From Leptospira vanthielii serovar Holland str. Waz Holland = ATCC 700522 (GTDB lineage Bacteria; Spirochaetota; Leptospiria; Leptospirales; Leptospiraceae), in the NCBI RefSeq assembly GCF_000332455.1, contig NZ_AOGY02000014.1, positions 215,186 through 279,185 on the forward strand: DNA of 64,000 nt, in the 5' to 3' direction. Below are positions 27,354 to 35,257 of the stretch, piece after piece. Positions within the stretch are counted from its first letter, which is position 1. Every line of letters starts with the position of its first letter. The notes beneath the pieces are model-generated. The model saw only the letters and a program-made list of their open reading frames with translations. It searched no databases and was not told the origin of the DNA. The translations under genes were made by a program, and so were the position numbers.

Positions 27354-28690
27354 ATTCTTTCCTTCATCCTTGGATGTTGGTCTTCAAACTCGATTGGTGT
27401 TACAATGGGGAATGCTTTTTCAATTCCTTGTAAAAATAATACCACTGGGGATTCATAAAGTACCATCAGGAAAGGATACACGGCAATCCAGTAACCAAAA
27501 AAGTGAATGGTTTTGTGGGGAACATCTCCAATATGATCCTTGTTCAAATCATAACCTTCATAATGATCCCAGTAGTTATTTAGAAATTCATTGGTAGTAG
27601 ATTTTGTATTGGTGCTGATATCAAAAACATTCTTTATAAAATTATTATTTATAATTTTGTTATAATCAGTATTTCCTAGGATTTTAATTCCCCAACCATT
27701 ATTGATAAAATCATTACTTTGAAACTTTATATTGGTAATCCCATCCGCAAACACAGCAATTGTATTTCCTTCGAATCGATTTTTAGATAAAGTACTATCT
27801 GCAATATCTTTTAAAAGAATTCCATTCGAACTTTCTCCCCAGTTATCTAAAAACTCGTTTTCTTCCATGATGATGTCTTTACTATACATCACGGCAACAC
27901 CGGCAGAATTATTTTTAAAAACATTTCGATTGAATTGGTTGTGGCTGGAAGACATAAAATGCATTCCGTAACGAATGTTTTCTTTGGCTTCATTACTTTG
28001 AATGTCTAGGTTTTCTGAAAATTCTAAATAAATTCCGTCCCGGTGTTTTTTTAGTTTGTTTCCAATGATTTTGTTGTGACTTGCAGACCAAAGATGGATT
28101 CCATTTCCACCGAGGACTTCATTTTCTGCGTTTCCTATGGAAACATTATTTTTAAGAGTGCAGTTGGTTGTTTCTGCGAGATAAAAACCATATACATTAT
28201 CTTCTAAGTTTAAGTTTTCAAAATGGCAGTTTTTGACTTTATCAGCATAAACTCCTGCAAATTCGGTTAAATCAGAGATTCCACTTCCAATGATTTTTAA
28301 ATTTTCGAGACGAACTCCATCGGAATATATTCCAAATACATGTTTTTCTTTGAGTCCGTCGATCACAACTCCCGCTTCGCCTACGATGGTAATGGATTTT
28401 GTAATGGGTAAAAATCCTTCTTTGTAGATTCCTGATTGGATTTGGATTTTGTCTCCATTTTGCGCAAGAGAGATGGCAGATTTAACTGATTTTACCGTAC
28501 AGTTTGTACAAACTGAAATGGTTTTTGCTAACAAGGGATAATTTGGAAAAATGAAAAAAAGTATAAAGATAAGGATAAAAACGAACCTTTTCCATCTAAG
28601 AAGGATATGGTGGTGAATTTGATGATGTTTATGATTCAATTTGGTTCTTGGATCAACTCTTTTACTTTTGAAATGGGATAGAGTCTTCAT
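27350..28690 (-). CDS. nosD: periplasmic copper-processing protein NosD
   Basis: Right-handed parallel beta-helix protein with PbH1 repeats throughout (for example NGIHLWSASHNKIIGNKLKKHRDGIYL, with repeating asparagine turns). It is exported by a signal peptide (hydrophobic RFVFILIFILFFIFP) after an unusually long, His-rich N-terminal leader. The open frame could begin at TTG 28708, but ATG 28690 was chosen; neither has a strong ribosome-binding site and both overlap nosL, so the true start may be lower. NosD works with NosFY to load the NosZ CuZ site. Confidence 0.9.
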   Translation of the reverse strand: MKTLSHFKSKRVDPRTKLNHKHHQIHHHILLRWKRFVFILIFILFFIFPNYPLLAKTISVCTNCTVKSVKSAISLAQNGDKIQIQSGIYKEGFLPITKSITIVGEAGVVIDGLKEKHVFGIYSDGVRLENLKIIGSGISDLTEFAGVYADKVKNCHFENLNLEDNVYGFYLAETTNCTLKNNVSIGNAENEVLGGNGIHLWSASHNKIIGNKLKKHRDGIYLEFSENLDIQSNEAKENIRYGMHFMSSSHNQFNRNVFKNNSAGVAVMYSKDIIMEENEFLDNWGESSNGILLKDIADSTLSKNRFEGNTIAVFADGITNIKFQSNDFINNGWGIKILGNTDYNKIINNNFIKNVFDISTNTKSTTNEFLNNYWDHYEGYDLNKDHIGDVPHKTIHFFGYWIAVYPFLMVLYESPVVLFLQGIEKAFPIVTPIEFEDQHPRMKERI

Positions 28691-29048
28691 GAGTTTTAAA
28701 AGCAGCAAGTCCTGCTCCCATCGGTGAACGGATTTTGTCTGAATGGATGATGATGGCCTCGTCTTTCGAGAGAAACTCTTTTGTATCTAAGTAGTTAGTG
28801 ACCCATATTTTTTGTGTTTTTAAGTCTTTGTCTTTTTGAAATTGCTCCATACATTCAATGGCATCGAAGTGGTATCTTTTTCCTTTATAAGTGATGAGTT
28901 GTGTGTGAAATCGCATATCTACAATATTCATAGAACAATGACTGCATTTCATTTCCCCAACTGTCAATCGTTCGGGATGGACTTCCCCACAGTTGATAAG
29001 ACCAACTGTGAGGAAGATACAAATTAGTTTTAAATTTTTAAACCACAT
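28662..29048 (-). CDS. nosL: copper chaperone lipoprotein NosL
   Basis: Lipoprotein with signal MWFKNLKLICIFLTVGLINC (Cys20) and the Cu(I)-binding segment MKCSHCSMNI (Cys35, Cys38, Met40), followed by YKGKRYHFDAIECMEQF, as in NosL proteins that hand copper to NosZ assembly. The frame extends to 29072, but ATG 29048 is preceded by AGGA at a good distance and gives a conventional signal, so it was preferred. It overlaps both neighbours (the membrane protein gene by 11 bases, nosD by 29). Confidence 0.9.
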   Translation of the reverse strand: MWFKNLKLICIFLTVGLINCGEVHPERLTVGEMKCSHCSMNIVDMRFHTQLITYKGKRYHFDAIECMEQFQKDKDLKTQKIWVTNYLDTKEFLSKDEAIIIHSDKIRSPMGAGLAAFKTHEDSIPFQK

Positions 29049-29649
29049 TTGATTTTTTCCTGCGATTTTCATCCCAGAGAATATAGATCAATATGACGAG
29101 ACTAAGTCCTAAAATCATACCACCATACGAAGGATAACTACAGGCAGTAATGTTTAACATTTCTTTACAGCCAAGTAGTGGCGGTTGGTAAGCCATACCT
29201 TCGACAATGATAGGAGCTTCTGGATTTAAGTTGTGTCCATAGTTATATTCCCATCTCCAAAAATCAGAAAGTCCCACAAGCCCTACAAGGATCAAGTTGA
29301 TGATCCCAAGAATTGCCATCCCCACTTTGGGATAGAGTTCTGTGATAAATGCACCAAAGATCAAATAAGCAAGAACATACGGCATAAAAAGAAGTTCTGG
29401 AATGGATTCCGAAACTATCTCTTGCATACCTATGTAATGATTCAGAAGATTGATGTTTTTTAAATCATAGGGTGTGGCGCCTGTAATTTTACTAATCCAA
29501 ATTTGCATTCCGAGTCCCTCTGGGTACTGCGGTGCTGAAATGGATATGGACCAAATGGGAATGAAATAAACTAATACCAGAACCAAACCGACCCCTAAGA
29601 TTAGGAGTCGGTTTCTTTTACTTAACGTTTGGAAAAGTAAAGTTTTCAT
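29038..29649 (-). CDS. nos-cluster integral membrane protein
   Basis: Product of 203 residues with about five hydrophobic helices (for example LLILGVGLVLVLVYFIPIW and MILGLSLVILIYILW). Two Cys in a loop (LLGCKEMLNITACSY) may form a disulfide. Genes for similar multi-helix proteins occur between nosZ and nosL in clade II nos clusters, where they may take part in electron transfer or assembly; this is known from gene order, not from function. It follows nosZ by five bases, so it is in the same transcript. Confidence 0.8.
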   Translation of the reverse strand: MKTLLFQTLSKRNRLLILGVGLVLVLVYFIPIWSISISAPQYPEGLGMQIWISKITGATPYDLKNINLLNHYIGMQEIVSESIPELLFMPYVLAYLIFGAFITELYPKVGMAILGIINLILVGLVGLSDFWRWEYNYGHNLNPEAPIIVEGMAYQPPLLGCKEMLNITACSYPSYGGMILGLSLVILIYILWDENRRKKSNVV

Positions 29650-29654
29650 ATAAG

Positions 29655-31574
29655 TTATGGACTAACTCGGATGTACTGTTGCATCTCTTGGTGTAGAGCA
29701 GAACAGAAATCTGTGCAGTAGAAAGGATACACTCCTGGTTTTGGAGCGACCCACTTAAAGGTTCTAGTTTCACCTGGCATGATTAGGAGGTTTGTCATGT
29801 TAGGTGCGCCACCGATTGCAAATCCGTGAGGAATATCGTAATCTTGTTCCAAGTTGGTTACGTGGAAGTATAAAGTTTCCCCAGTCCTTGCTTCAATGAT
29901 GTCCGGTTTGAAGTGGGAACGAATCGCAGTCATGTAGATATGGACAGTACTTCCGAGTCTTACAATTTTTGCGTCATTCTCATTTTTGGTCGCGTAAGGA
30001 TGTTTGTTTTCTTCCAAAGGAAAGAGTTTTACAGTTTTATCCATAAGCAGTTTCGCCGGAATCATCTGTGAATAGTGTGGTTCTCCCACTGTAGGGAAAT
30101 CTGACAACAATTCGGCTTTACCAGAAGAGATATCATAGAGCTGCGCACTTTGCGGTAACTCCATACCAACTGGTAGATATCTGTCCTTAGTAATTTTGTT
30201 CATAGCAATCAGATACTTACCATAAGGTTCAGTGGAACTACCACCAACGATTGATAAGTGACCTACACTATAATAAGCAGGTAGATGTTGAACCACTTCC
30301 CATGTTCCGAGTTTCCATTTTACAACTTCCGAACTTACGAAACAAGATGTATAAGCATAACCTTTTCCGTCGAACTCAGTATGTAATGGACCAAGGCATG
30401 GTTTTTGTACTTCGCCAGCAAGTGTAGATTCGTATTTAAGAACTGGAATTCCTTCGATTTCGGTCGAGTGGTGTTCTTTTTTGTCTTTCACTTCCATCAT
30501 TTTACTAAAGGAGTGAACTGGAATTACGGATGCTAATTTTCCACCACCAACAATGTATTCTCCTGTAGAGTCAACGTCAGTTCCATGTGGACTTTTTGGT
30601 GTTGGCATGTAATACATCATACCTGGACAATCCTTCGGATTTAACATCTTCACACCGCTTAACTTAGTTGAGACGGCTGGTTTGTTTTCATCGTGGAAGT
30701 TGTTTACGTATTCACCACCAAAGTTATAAGCTTTTCCTTGGTCTTTACATTCTTTAGCACGCACCCAGTTGAATGCTAAGATAAAGTCTTTATCTTTTTT
30801 GGAAGCACCAACTTCTAACATTTTGTGAGCTTGTTCCGAGTTGTAACTACTGAAGAAACACCAGTCATGGGATTTCTTTTTACCACAATGGGATAAGTCA
30901 TAGTTAAACCCAGGAACAAGAACTTGCAATTCAATGGAAAGTCTTCCTGTGTTTTTATCCACTTTCACCATAGTGACAGTTCCTTTGAACCCACCTTTGG
31001 AGAAACTGTCGATAGCAACGCTTGCTTGCGGAACAGGAACCGAGAATCTAGTTGCTGCCATCAAATACTCTGTATTTTCTGTTGCAAACGGAGATGCGTG
31101 GTTACCGGCAGTGTTTGGGATTTCTAAAATCTCTTTGGTCTCAAAAGACTTTAGATCAATCCTTGCAAGCCTTGGTGTGTTGTTTGCATTTAAAAACATC
31201 CAACGACCATCTTGTTTTCCATCAGTCATAGATGCTTCTACGTGGTGGCTATCATCCCACGGCACATAACCATGAGTTGTTTTTAACATGTCTTTGGTTT
31301 CTTCATCAAACCCATATCCGTTTTCTGGAAACACAGAAAACACTGGAATGATCTTGAACAACCGTGCAGATGGAATTCCGTAAACGGACATCTGACCACT
31401 AAACCCACCAGATAAAAAGGCGTATACTTCGTCCTTTTCACCTGGAGCCACATACACTCTAGAAGCAGCATCGGAAGCAAGTGTTGCCGTAGCTGCACCC
31501 TTTTTGCAATTCGGAACGAATGCCATAAGGGTGATTCCAAGTGTAACGAGTATTAAATTTGATTTTTTTAACAT
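29655..31574 (-). CDS. nosZ: nitrous-oxide reductase, clade II-type
   Basis: Reduces N2O to N2 in the periplasm using cytochrome electrons. Of 639 residues, the N-terminal seven-bladed propeller carries the CuZ His ligands: the pair in DDSHHVEAS (His110-111) and others visible in NHASPF, SPHGTD, LHTEFD, VGHLSI and GEPHYS. The C-terminal cupredoxin domain binds CuA: His583 in IPHGFAIGG and Cys620, Cys624, His628 and Met631 in CTDFCSALHQEM. The export signal is Sec-type, not twin-arginine, as in clade II. The signal ends AFVPNC, so lipidation at Cys23 is possible. Operon: fasciclin-cytochrome-nosZ-membrane-nosL-nosD-nosF-nosY. Confidence 0.95.
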   Translation of the reverse strand: MLKKSNLILVTLGITLMAFVPNCKKGAATATLASDAASRVYVAPGEKDEVYAFLSGGFSGQMSVYGIPSARLFKIIPVFSVFPENGYGFDEETKDMLKTTHGYVPWDDSHHVEASMTDGKQDGRWMFLNANNTPRLARIDLKSFETKEILEIPNTAGNHASPFATENTEYLMAATRFSVPVPQASVAIDSFSKGGFKGTVTMVKVDKNTGRLSIELQVLVPGFNYDLSHCGKKKSHDWCFFSSYNSEQAHKMLEVGASKKDKDFILAFNWVRAKECKDQGKAYNFGGEYVNNFHDENKPAVSTKLSGVKMLNPKDCPGMMYYMPTPKSPHGTDVDSTGEYIVGGGKLASVIPVHSFSKMMEVKDKKEHHSTEIEGIPVLKYESTLAGEVQKPCLGPLHTEFDGKGYAYTSCFVSSEVVKWKLGTWEVVQHLPAYYSVGHLSIVGGSSTEPYGKYLIAMNKITKDRYLPVGMELPQSAQLYDISSGKAELLSDFPTVGEPHYSQMIPAKLLMDKTVKLFPLEENKHPYATKNENDAKIVRLGSTVHIYMTAIRSHFKPDIIEARTGETLYFHVTNLEQDYDIPHGFAIGGAPNMTNLLIMPGETRTFKWVAPKPGVYPFYCTDFCSALHQEMQQYIRVSP

Positions 31575-31582
31575 ATAGTTAC

Positions 31583-32044
31583 CTATTTTAAATCCATCTT
31601 GCGGAAGTACTCGAGGATCTCTCGTGCTTCTTCTTCCTTAATATTTTGAAAAGTCATTTGAGTTAAGTGTTCACCGAGTAACTCTTGTCCGATGGGATCT
31701 TTTTGAGTCATCTCCACTGGATTTAGGATCATATTCATAATCCATTCGGGAGTTCTGCGGAGTGTAACATCTTGAAGAGCAGGTCCTACAACCTTTTCTT
31801 CGAATTTGTGACAAGCGGAACACTTGGCTTCAAATTGTTTTTTTCCACGATCTGCCATTGACTGGTCTAAAGCTCCCAAGGTGACAGATTTTACTGGTCC
31901 TATCCCTTTGGAACCCGCATTAGATGCTGGTGCTTCTTCTGTTTTGTCTCCTCCACAGGATATGATTGTCATACTGATTAAGAGTCCTACTATAAGTCCG
32001 AATTTGATTCGGTAGTGCACTCCGGTTAATATTGAAAGGTTCAT
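31583..32044 (-). CDS. lipoprotein c-type cytochrome (probable NosZ electron donor)
   Basis: Small cytochrome of 153 residues. A lipoprotein signal ends in MTIISC (Cys30), then the haem c motif CSACH at Cys75-Cys78-His79 and a likely Met axial ligand in LTQMTFQN. AAGGAG stands eight bases before the ATG. It lies eight bases upstream of nosZ in the same direction, and this is the usual place for the electron donor in clade II nos operons. Anchored to a membrane by its lipid, it would pass electrons to CuA. Confidence 0.9.
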   Translation of the reverse strand: MNLSILTGVHYRIKFGLIVGLLISMTIISCGGDKTEEAPASNAGSKGIGPVKSVTLGALDQSMADRGKKQFEAKCSACHKFEEKVVGPALQDVTLRRTPEWIMNMILNPVEMTQKDPIGQELLGEHLTQMTFQNIKEEEAREILEYFRKMDLK

Positions 32045-32074
32045 CTTAAATACTCCTTAGTATTTTAGTATTTA

Positions 32075-32638
32075 TCATTTCTTTGCAGGAGGTAGTAACA
32101 CTGTGTCTACTACGTGGATGATCCCGTTAGTTGCAGGAATGGATGCGACAATGGTGGCACCATTGATCAAAACCTTTCCATTTTTTAAGGAAACTTTAGT
32201 GTGACCTCCATTTGCCATTCCGAGTTCGTCATCTTTACCTGTGAACTCAGACTTCAAAATGGATTCGGTTAAGTTACCCACTACAACATGGTATTCTAAT
32301 ATGTTCTTCAATGCATCTTTTTGGCTTGGCTTTAGAAGATCATCTACAGTTCCTGCAGGTAACTTTGCAAATGCATCGTTTGTTGGTGCGAACACAGTGA
32401 ACGGTCCTTGGTTAGCAAGGGAATCCACGAGGCCCGCAGCTTGGACAGCTGCAACCAGGGTAGTATGGTCTTTTGAACCTACTGCAATTTTTAGTACATC
32501 TTGTTGTGATTTGTCATCGGCAACTGCAGAAATTCCTTTGCCGGCATCGGAATCATCCGATTTTCCGCAAGAAACACCAGCTAGCGAAAGACAGGTGACA
32601 ATTGTAATCATGGTTAATTGAAAAATTTTTTTGTTCAT
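32075..32638 (-). CDS. fasciclin-domain lipoprotein
   Basis: Lipoprotein whose signal ends SLAGVSC, followed by one fasciclin (FAS1) domain: LVAAVQAAGLVDSLANQGPFTVFAPTNDAFAKLP and NGIIHVVDTVLLPP are the H1 and H2 boxes. The open frame could start at 32671, but ATG 32638 gives a conventional signal peptide. FAS1 proteins are often cell-surface or adhesion proteins; fasciclin genes occur in several clade II nos clusters, where their role is unknown. First gene of the nos operon, with an FNR/DNR site centred 66 bases upstream. Confidence 0.86.
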   Translation of the reverse strand: MNKKIFQLTMITIVTCLSLAGVSCGKSDDSDAGKGISAVADDKSQQDVLKIAVGSKDHTTLVAAVQAAGLVDSLANQGPFTVFAPTNDAFAKLPAGTVDDLLKPSQKDALKNILEYHVVVGNLTESILKSEFTGKDDELGMANGGHTKVSLKNGKVLINGATIVASIPATNGIIHVVDTVLLPPAKK

Positions 32639-32697
32639 TGGATACCGCCCACTCATTGGTTCACTTACCATTTAATGCCAGATCGTCTGAATATGTA

Positions 32698-32711
32698 TTG
32701 ATCTAAATCAA
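32698..32711. promoter_or_regulatory. FNR/DNR-type site for the nos operon
   Basis: TTGATCTAAATCAA is a perfect TTGAT-N4-ATCAA palindrome. Its centre (32704.5) lies 66 bases before the fasciclin start codon. On the minus strand a possible -10 (CATTAAAT) lies at about 32668-32675. A start site about 41 bases from the centre would leave a leader of about 25 bases, the usual class II activator geometry. Confidence 0.75.
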
Positions 32712-32731
32712 GATGGCAGGAATCATAAACA

Positions 32732-32745
32732 TTGATTTTTATCAA
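32732..32745. promoter_or_regulatory. second FNR/DNR-type site
   Basis: TTGATTTTTATCAA is a perfect TTGAT-N4-ATCAA palindrome with a different centre from the others. It lies 34 bases centre to centre from the first site, about three helical turns, in the divergent region between the fasciclin gene (minus) and the hemerythrin gene (plus). It could be a second site for the nos promoter or serve the plus strand. Confidence 0.6.
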
Positions 32746-32843
32746 TACCTAGATCGGTTGTCAGTAACTTTTTGGGGTTTGGTTATCGAGAAAGCGGTTC
32801 AGACTGCTTTGAATCCCCAGAACGATTCGTTCTATAAATTAAA

Positions 32844-32858
32844 TTATAATGATTCTAA
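32844..32858. promoter_or_regulatory. PerR/Fur-like 7-1-7 box upstream of the hemerythrin gene
   Basis: TTATAATGATTCTAA matches the PerR consensus TTATAATnATTATAA at 14 of the 15 positions (counting the free central base). It is followed by a second inverted arrangement (ATGATT...AATCAT). It lies 100 bases before the hemerythrin ATG. Leptospira are known to have PerR-type regulators; binding here is inference. Confidence 0.5.
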
Positions 32859-32957
32859 TTCTAATCATGACTTAGGGAAACCTTCACTTTCCTTGTTGTC
32901 GGGATTAATCACTTGTCCTCTTTGGGCGCTGCAAAATCCTGAAAGAACGAGGCTCTT

Positions 32958-33395
32958 ATGATAGCGCATTGGGATTCGAAGTATGAAACGAATATTTCCG
33001 AGATTGATTCTCAACATAAAAAACTCTTTCGGTTGATTAACAATATCGAAACGGTTTACGAAGAAAACAAACACCACCTTTCAGGAAAATCGAAGGTGTT
33101 ACTCGATGCAGTTTCTGAACTAGAGGATTATACTCTCAGTCATTTTTTGATTGAAGAACGTGTGATGGAACTCAACCAATATCCGAATCTAGAAGCACAT
33201 ATCAACCAACACAATAAGTTCACAGATAAAATATTGGATTTAAAAAATCGTTTGGGTCAGGGGAATTTACTTTCCAATGATGAATTATTGGATACTTTCT
33301 TTAAGGACTTAATTGATTTTTTACGGGCGTGGCTTACCAATCATATCTTGAAAGAAGATTTAGATTACAAACCTTTCATTAAGTTTAGTATATAA
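32958..33395 (+). CDS. bacteriohemerythrin-type protein
   Basis: Protein of 145 residues with the di-iron ligand pattern of the hemerythrin family: His20 in DSQHKKLF, His62 and Glu66 in SHFLIEE, His81 and His85 in HINQHNKF, and the C-terminal His/Asp in NHILKEDLDY. This binds O2 or possibly NO, and can shield or deliver oxygen. The ATG is followed by a conventional MIAHWDSKYET start. It is divergent from the nos operon; FNR/DNR and PerR-like boxes lie in the shared upstream region. Confidence 0.9.
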   Translation: MIAHWDSKYETNISEIDSQHKKLFRLINNIETVYEENKHHLSGKSKVLLDAVSELEDYTLSHFLIEERVMELNQYPNLEAHINQHNKFTDKILDLKNRLGQGNLLSNDELLDTFFKDLIDFLRAWLTNHILKEDLDYKPFIKFSI

Positions 33396-33421
33396 TCATT
33401 TTCTTTTTGAATTTACTTTGT

Positions 33422-33835
33422 TCATTCAAAGTATAATGAATGTTTGGATATTTTTTCGATGAGTTCTGATTTTGCTTTTTTGGCCAAATCGATATCGTTT
33501 CCTTTCATTATACGCACTTCCTCTAATAATAAATTTATATAATTATGTAACTCTTCATGTCCTTGGCCTGACATTGTACAAGAGGATTGGATTTCATTGA
33601 TAATGGATAAAATTTGATCAGCTTGTTTATGGTAGTCCTCTAGTGATTCAAGAGAATTAGCATGATGAAATTGTTCGTCCATCTTCTGAAATCCCAACCT
33701 TGTAGATTTATCTGCCACCCAAACTTTGCCATTGTTCAGTTCTGGAAGTTTTGAACCCGTATGTTCATGGCACGAGAACGTAATCGTTATTAGGAATAAA
33801 ATAAAACCATGGAAAATAGACTTGGAAAACTTCAT
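33422..33835 (-). CDS. small lipoprotein, function unknown
   Basis: Mature part of about 120 residues after the signal MKFSKSIFHGFILFLITITFSC (Cys22). It contains HEHTGSKL near the N-terminus and later His residues, QMSG-like polar helices (DEQFHHANSLESLEDYHKQADQILSIINEI). The frame extends upstream to 33982, but the ATG at 33833-33835 gives the lipoprotein signal, and the FNR/DNR site at 33870-33883 would lie inside the longer version. It is probably an exported all-helical protein; no family recognised. Confidence 0.72.
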   Translation of the reverse strand: MKFSKSIFHGFILFLITITFSCHEHTGSKLPELNNGKVWVADKSTRLGFQKMDEQFHHANSLESLEDYHKQADQILSIINEIQSSCTMSGQGHEELHNYINLLLEEVRIMKGNDIDLAKKAKSELIEKISKHSLYFE

Positions 33836-33869
33836 GATACAAATTACCACCCTTGTTTCAGGAAGGAAT

Positions 33870-33883
33870 TGATCTAAATCAAT
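33870..33883. promoter_or_regulatory. FNR/DNR-type site upstream of the 33422-33835 lipoprotein gene
   Basis: TTGATCTAAATCAA, identical base for base to the site at 32698. Its centre lies about 41 bases before the ATG at 33835. In the sequence it separates this gene from the membrane-protein gene that ends at 33913. Confidence 0.72.
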
Positions 33884-33912
33884 AGAGAATTTTTTTCTGA
33901 AGGGATTTGGTT

Positions 33913-34320
33913 TTAAGTGTAGGAAATGATTCTCACCCAAGCGAGTCTCATAAATGTTAGTAAACCGAAAAAAATTAGGCATTTTCCGAGTAGAGCGAAG
34001 GAATCGATTGGGATAAAAAATTTTGTAATTAAATATAGAATCAAACCAAGATTGTAACTAGAAAACATCAACCATGCCTGCTTACTGGATCCCCGGGGAT
34101 GTTCTGAAAGAAACTTGGGAAACATCCAATAAGCCGTTCCCATAATTAGTTGAATGAAAAATCCCCAAATTAGAATCGAATAATGCAGTGGTAGGAATTT
34201 CCAAATTTCAGGATTCCATCCAAAGGCTTTGTGAAACATAAGAAGAGACCCTAACAAGGATCCGAGGATTAAGTAAATTAAGGAAATTCGAATGAGCCAA
34301 ACGGATTGAATGGGTAACAT
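33913..34320 (-). CDS. four-helix membrane protein, paralogue of the 34326-34739 product
   Basis: Product of 135 residues with four helices (about 8-28, 42-65, 80-100 and 110-130). It shares the element LHYSILIWGFFIQLIMGTAYWMFPK with the neighbour's YWHMIALGWITQIIMGVSLWMYPK: a His at the start of helix 2, then GxxxQxxMG and WMxPK. The pattern resembles NnrS- or cytochrome-oxidase-like haem helices, but full-length proteins have more helices. It starts five bases after the previous gene stop and is probably co-transcribed. Confidence 0.75.
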   Translation of the reverse strand: MLPIQSVWLIRISLIYLILGSLLGSLLMFHKAFGWNPEIWKFLPLHYSILIWGFFIQLIMGTAYWMFPKFLSEHPRGSSKQAWLMFSSYNLGLILYLITKFFIPIDSFALLGKCLIFFGLLTFMRLAWVRIISYT

Positions 34321-34325
34321 AGATT

Positions 34326-34739
34326 TTATTTTCTACTTTGCGGTTCTAATCTTGGCCAAATTTCCAATACAAAACAAAGGATTCCTGCAAATTGCAAAAA
34401 GATAGAAAAAGCAAAAGGTACAAGGGAAAGGTCTCTATTTAAATACAAAAAAGGTTCTGAACCAATGCGAAAGATAAGCCCTAAATTTAAACAAAAATAA
34501 GCCATCCAAGAAAGATTGGATCCATTTTTCGGAGCTGGATTTTTTCCCTTAGGATACATCCAAAGAGAAACTCCCATAATGATTTGAGTGATCCAACCAA
34601 GGGCTATCATGTGCCAGTAAACAGGCATTAGATGAATATCCCATCGAGATCCTGGAAATTCAGAGAAAGCATAAACTAAAATTCCAAACAACAAATACAA
34701 CATTCCAGACTTAATAAAGTATCTTGAAATCTTTGGCAT
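34326..34739 (-). CDS. four-helix membrane protein, paralogue of the 33913-34320 product
   Basis: Product of 137 residues, four helices. The conserved element VYWHMIALGWITQIIMGVSLWMYPKG is shared with the downstream paralogue, with two candidate haem or metal ligands (His43 and Met residues). Tandem duplication of a small respiratory-type membrane gene is likely. It follows the cytochrome c' gene by 23 bases and lies in a run FadL-cytochrome-4TM-4TM. Function not established; involvement in NO or quinol chemistry is an inference from location. Confidence 0.75.
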   Translation of the reverse strand: MPKISRYFIKSGMLYLLFGILVYAFSEFPGSRWDIHLMPVYWHMIALGWITQIIMGVSLWMYPKGKNPAPKNGSNLSWMAYFCLNLGLIFRIGSEPFLYLNRDLSLVPFAFSIFLQFAGILCFVLEIWPRLEPQSRK

Positions 34740-34762
34740 AAATAATCCAGTTTGTTATTAGA

Positions 34763-35245
34763 TTATTTTTTTTCCAAGTCGAGTTCTATTTTGTAACTAG
34801 CATGGCAAACAACACAATTACGTGTGAGTTCATCCATTTCTTTTAGTAAGTTATGGATATCTTGTTTTTTGCGAATTTTTGCAGCAATTTCATCAAACTT
34901 TTCATGAGTACCAAATCCTAGTTTTTTGAATTCCACCGGTAGTTTTAAAAGGATTGTTTTTTCCTGGTGTTCTAAACTGGCAACAAGGCCCATACCGACT
35001 GCATCTGCAGCTTTTGCTGCACTTTCGTAGTCCTTGTCTGCAAGGCCGCCAAGCATGCCGTTGACTGCTGTGAGTAGGGCCCTCATTTCAGTTAACACCA
35101 ATTGTCGTTCCGCAGGTGTTAGGTGAATGGCAGTTCGATTGTCAAGAGAACGGCTTGTACTTCCGAAATAAAAAAAATACCCAAGTGTGATGACAGTTAC
35201 AAACCAGAGTCCGATAGCAATTTTTCCAATAGATTTTGAATTCAT
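34763..35245 (-). CDS. c-type cytochrome with a C-terminal CxxCH (cytochrome c'-like)
   Basis: Product of 160 residues with an N-terminal hydrophobic signal (KIAIGLWFVTVITLGYFFYF) and a mostly helical body. The haem motif is near the C-terminus, NCVVCHAS (Cys144-Cys147-His148), as in four-helix cytochromes c', which bind NO. A conventional cytochrome c would have it near the N-terminus. The signal may act as an anchor. The gene is 12 bases downstream of the FadL-like gene and upstream of the two four-helix membrane proteins. Confidence 0.83.
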   Translation of the reverse strand: MNSKSIGKIAIGLWFVTVITLGYFFYFGSTSRSLDNRTAIHLTPAERQLVLTEMRALLTAVNGMLGGLADKDYESAAKAADAVGMGLVASLEHQEKTILLKLPVEFKKLGFGTHEKFDEIAAKIRKKQDIHNLLKEMDELTRNCVVCHASYKIELDLEKK

Positions 35246-35257
35246 TTTTTTTCCCTT

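Noticed and set aside
32713..32961. 82-codon open frame between the nos operon and the hemerythrin gene
   Set aside because: It covers one FNR/DNR site and the PerR-like box, has no family features and ends at the hemerythrin start, so a regulatory region is the better explanation.
33406..33430. TTTGAAT/ATTCAAA hairpin as terminator between the hemerythrin gene and the convergent lipoprotein gene
   Set aside because: The arms are AT-rich and no T-run follows on either strand; termination here is not supported.
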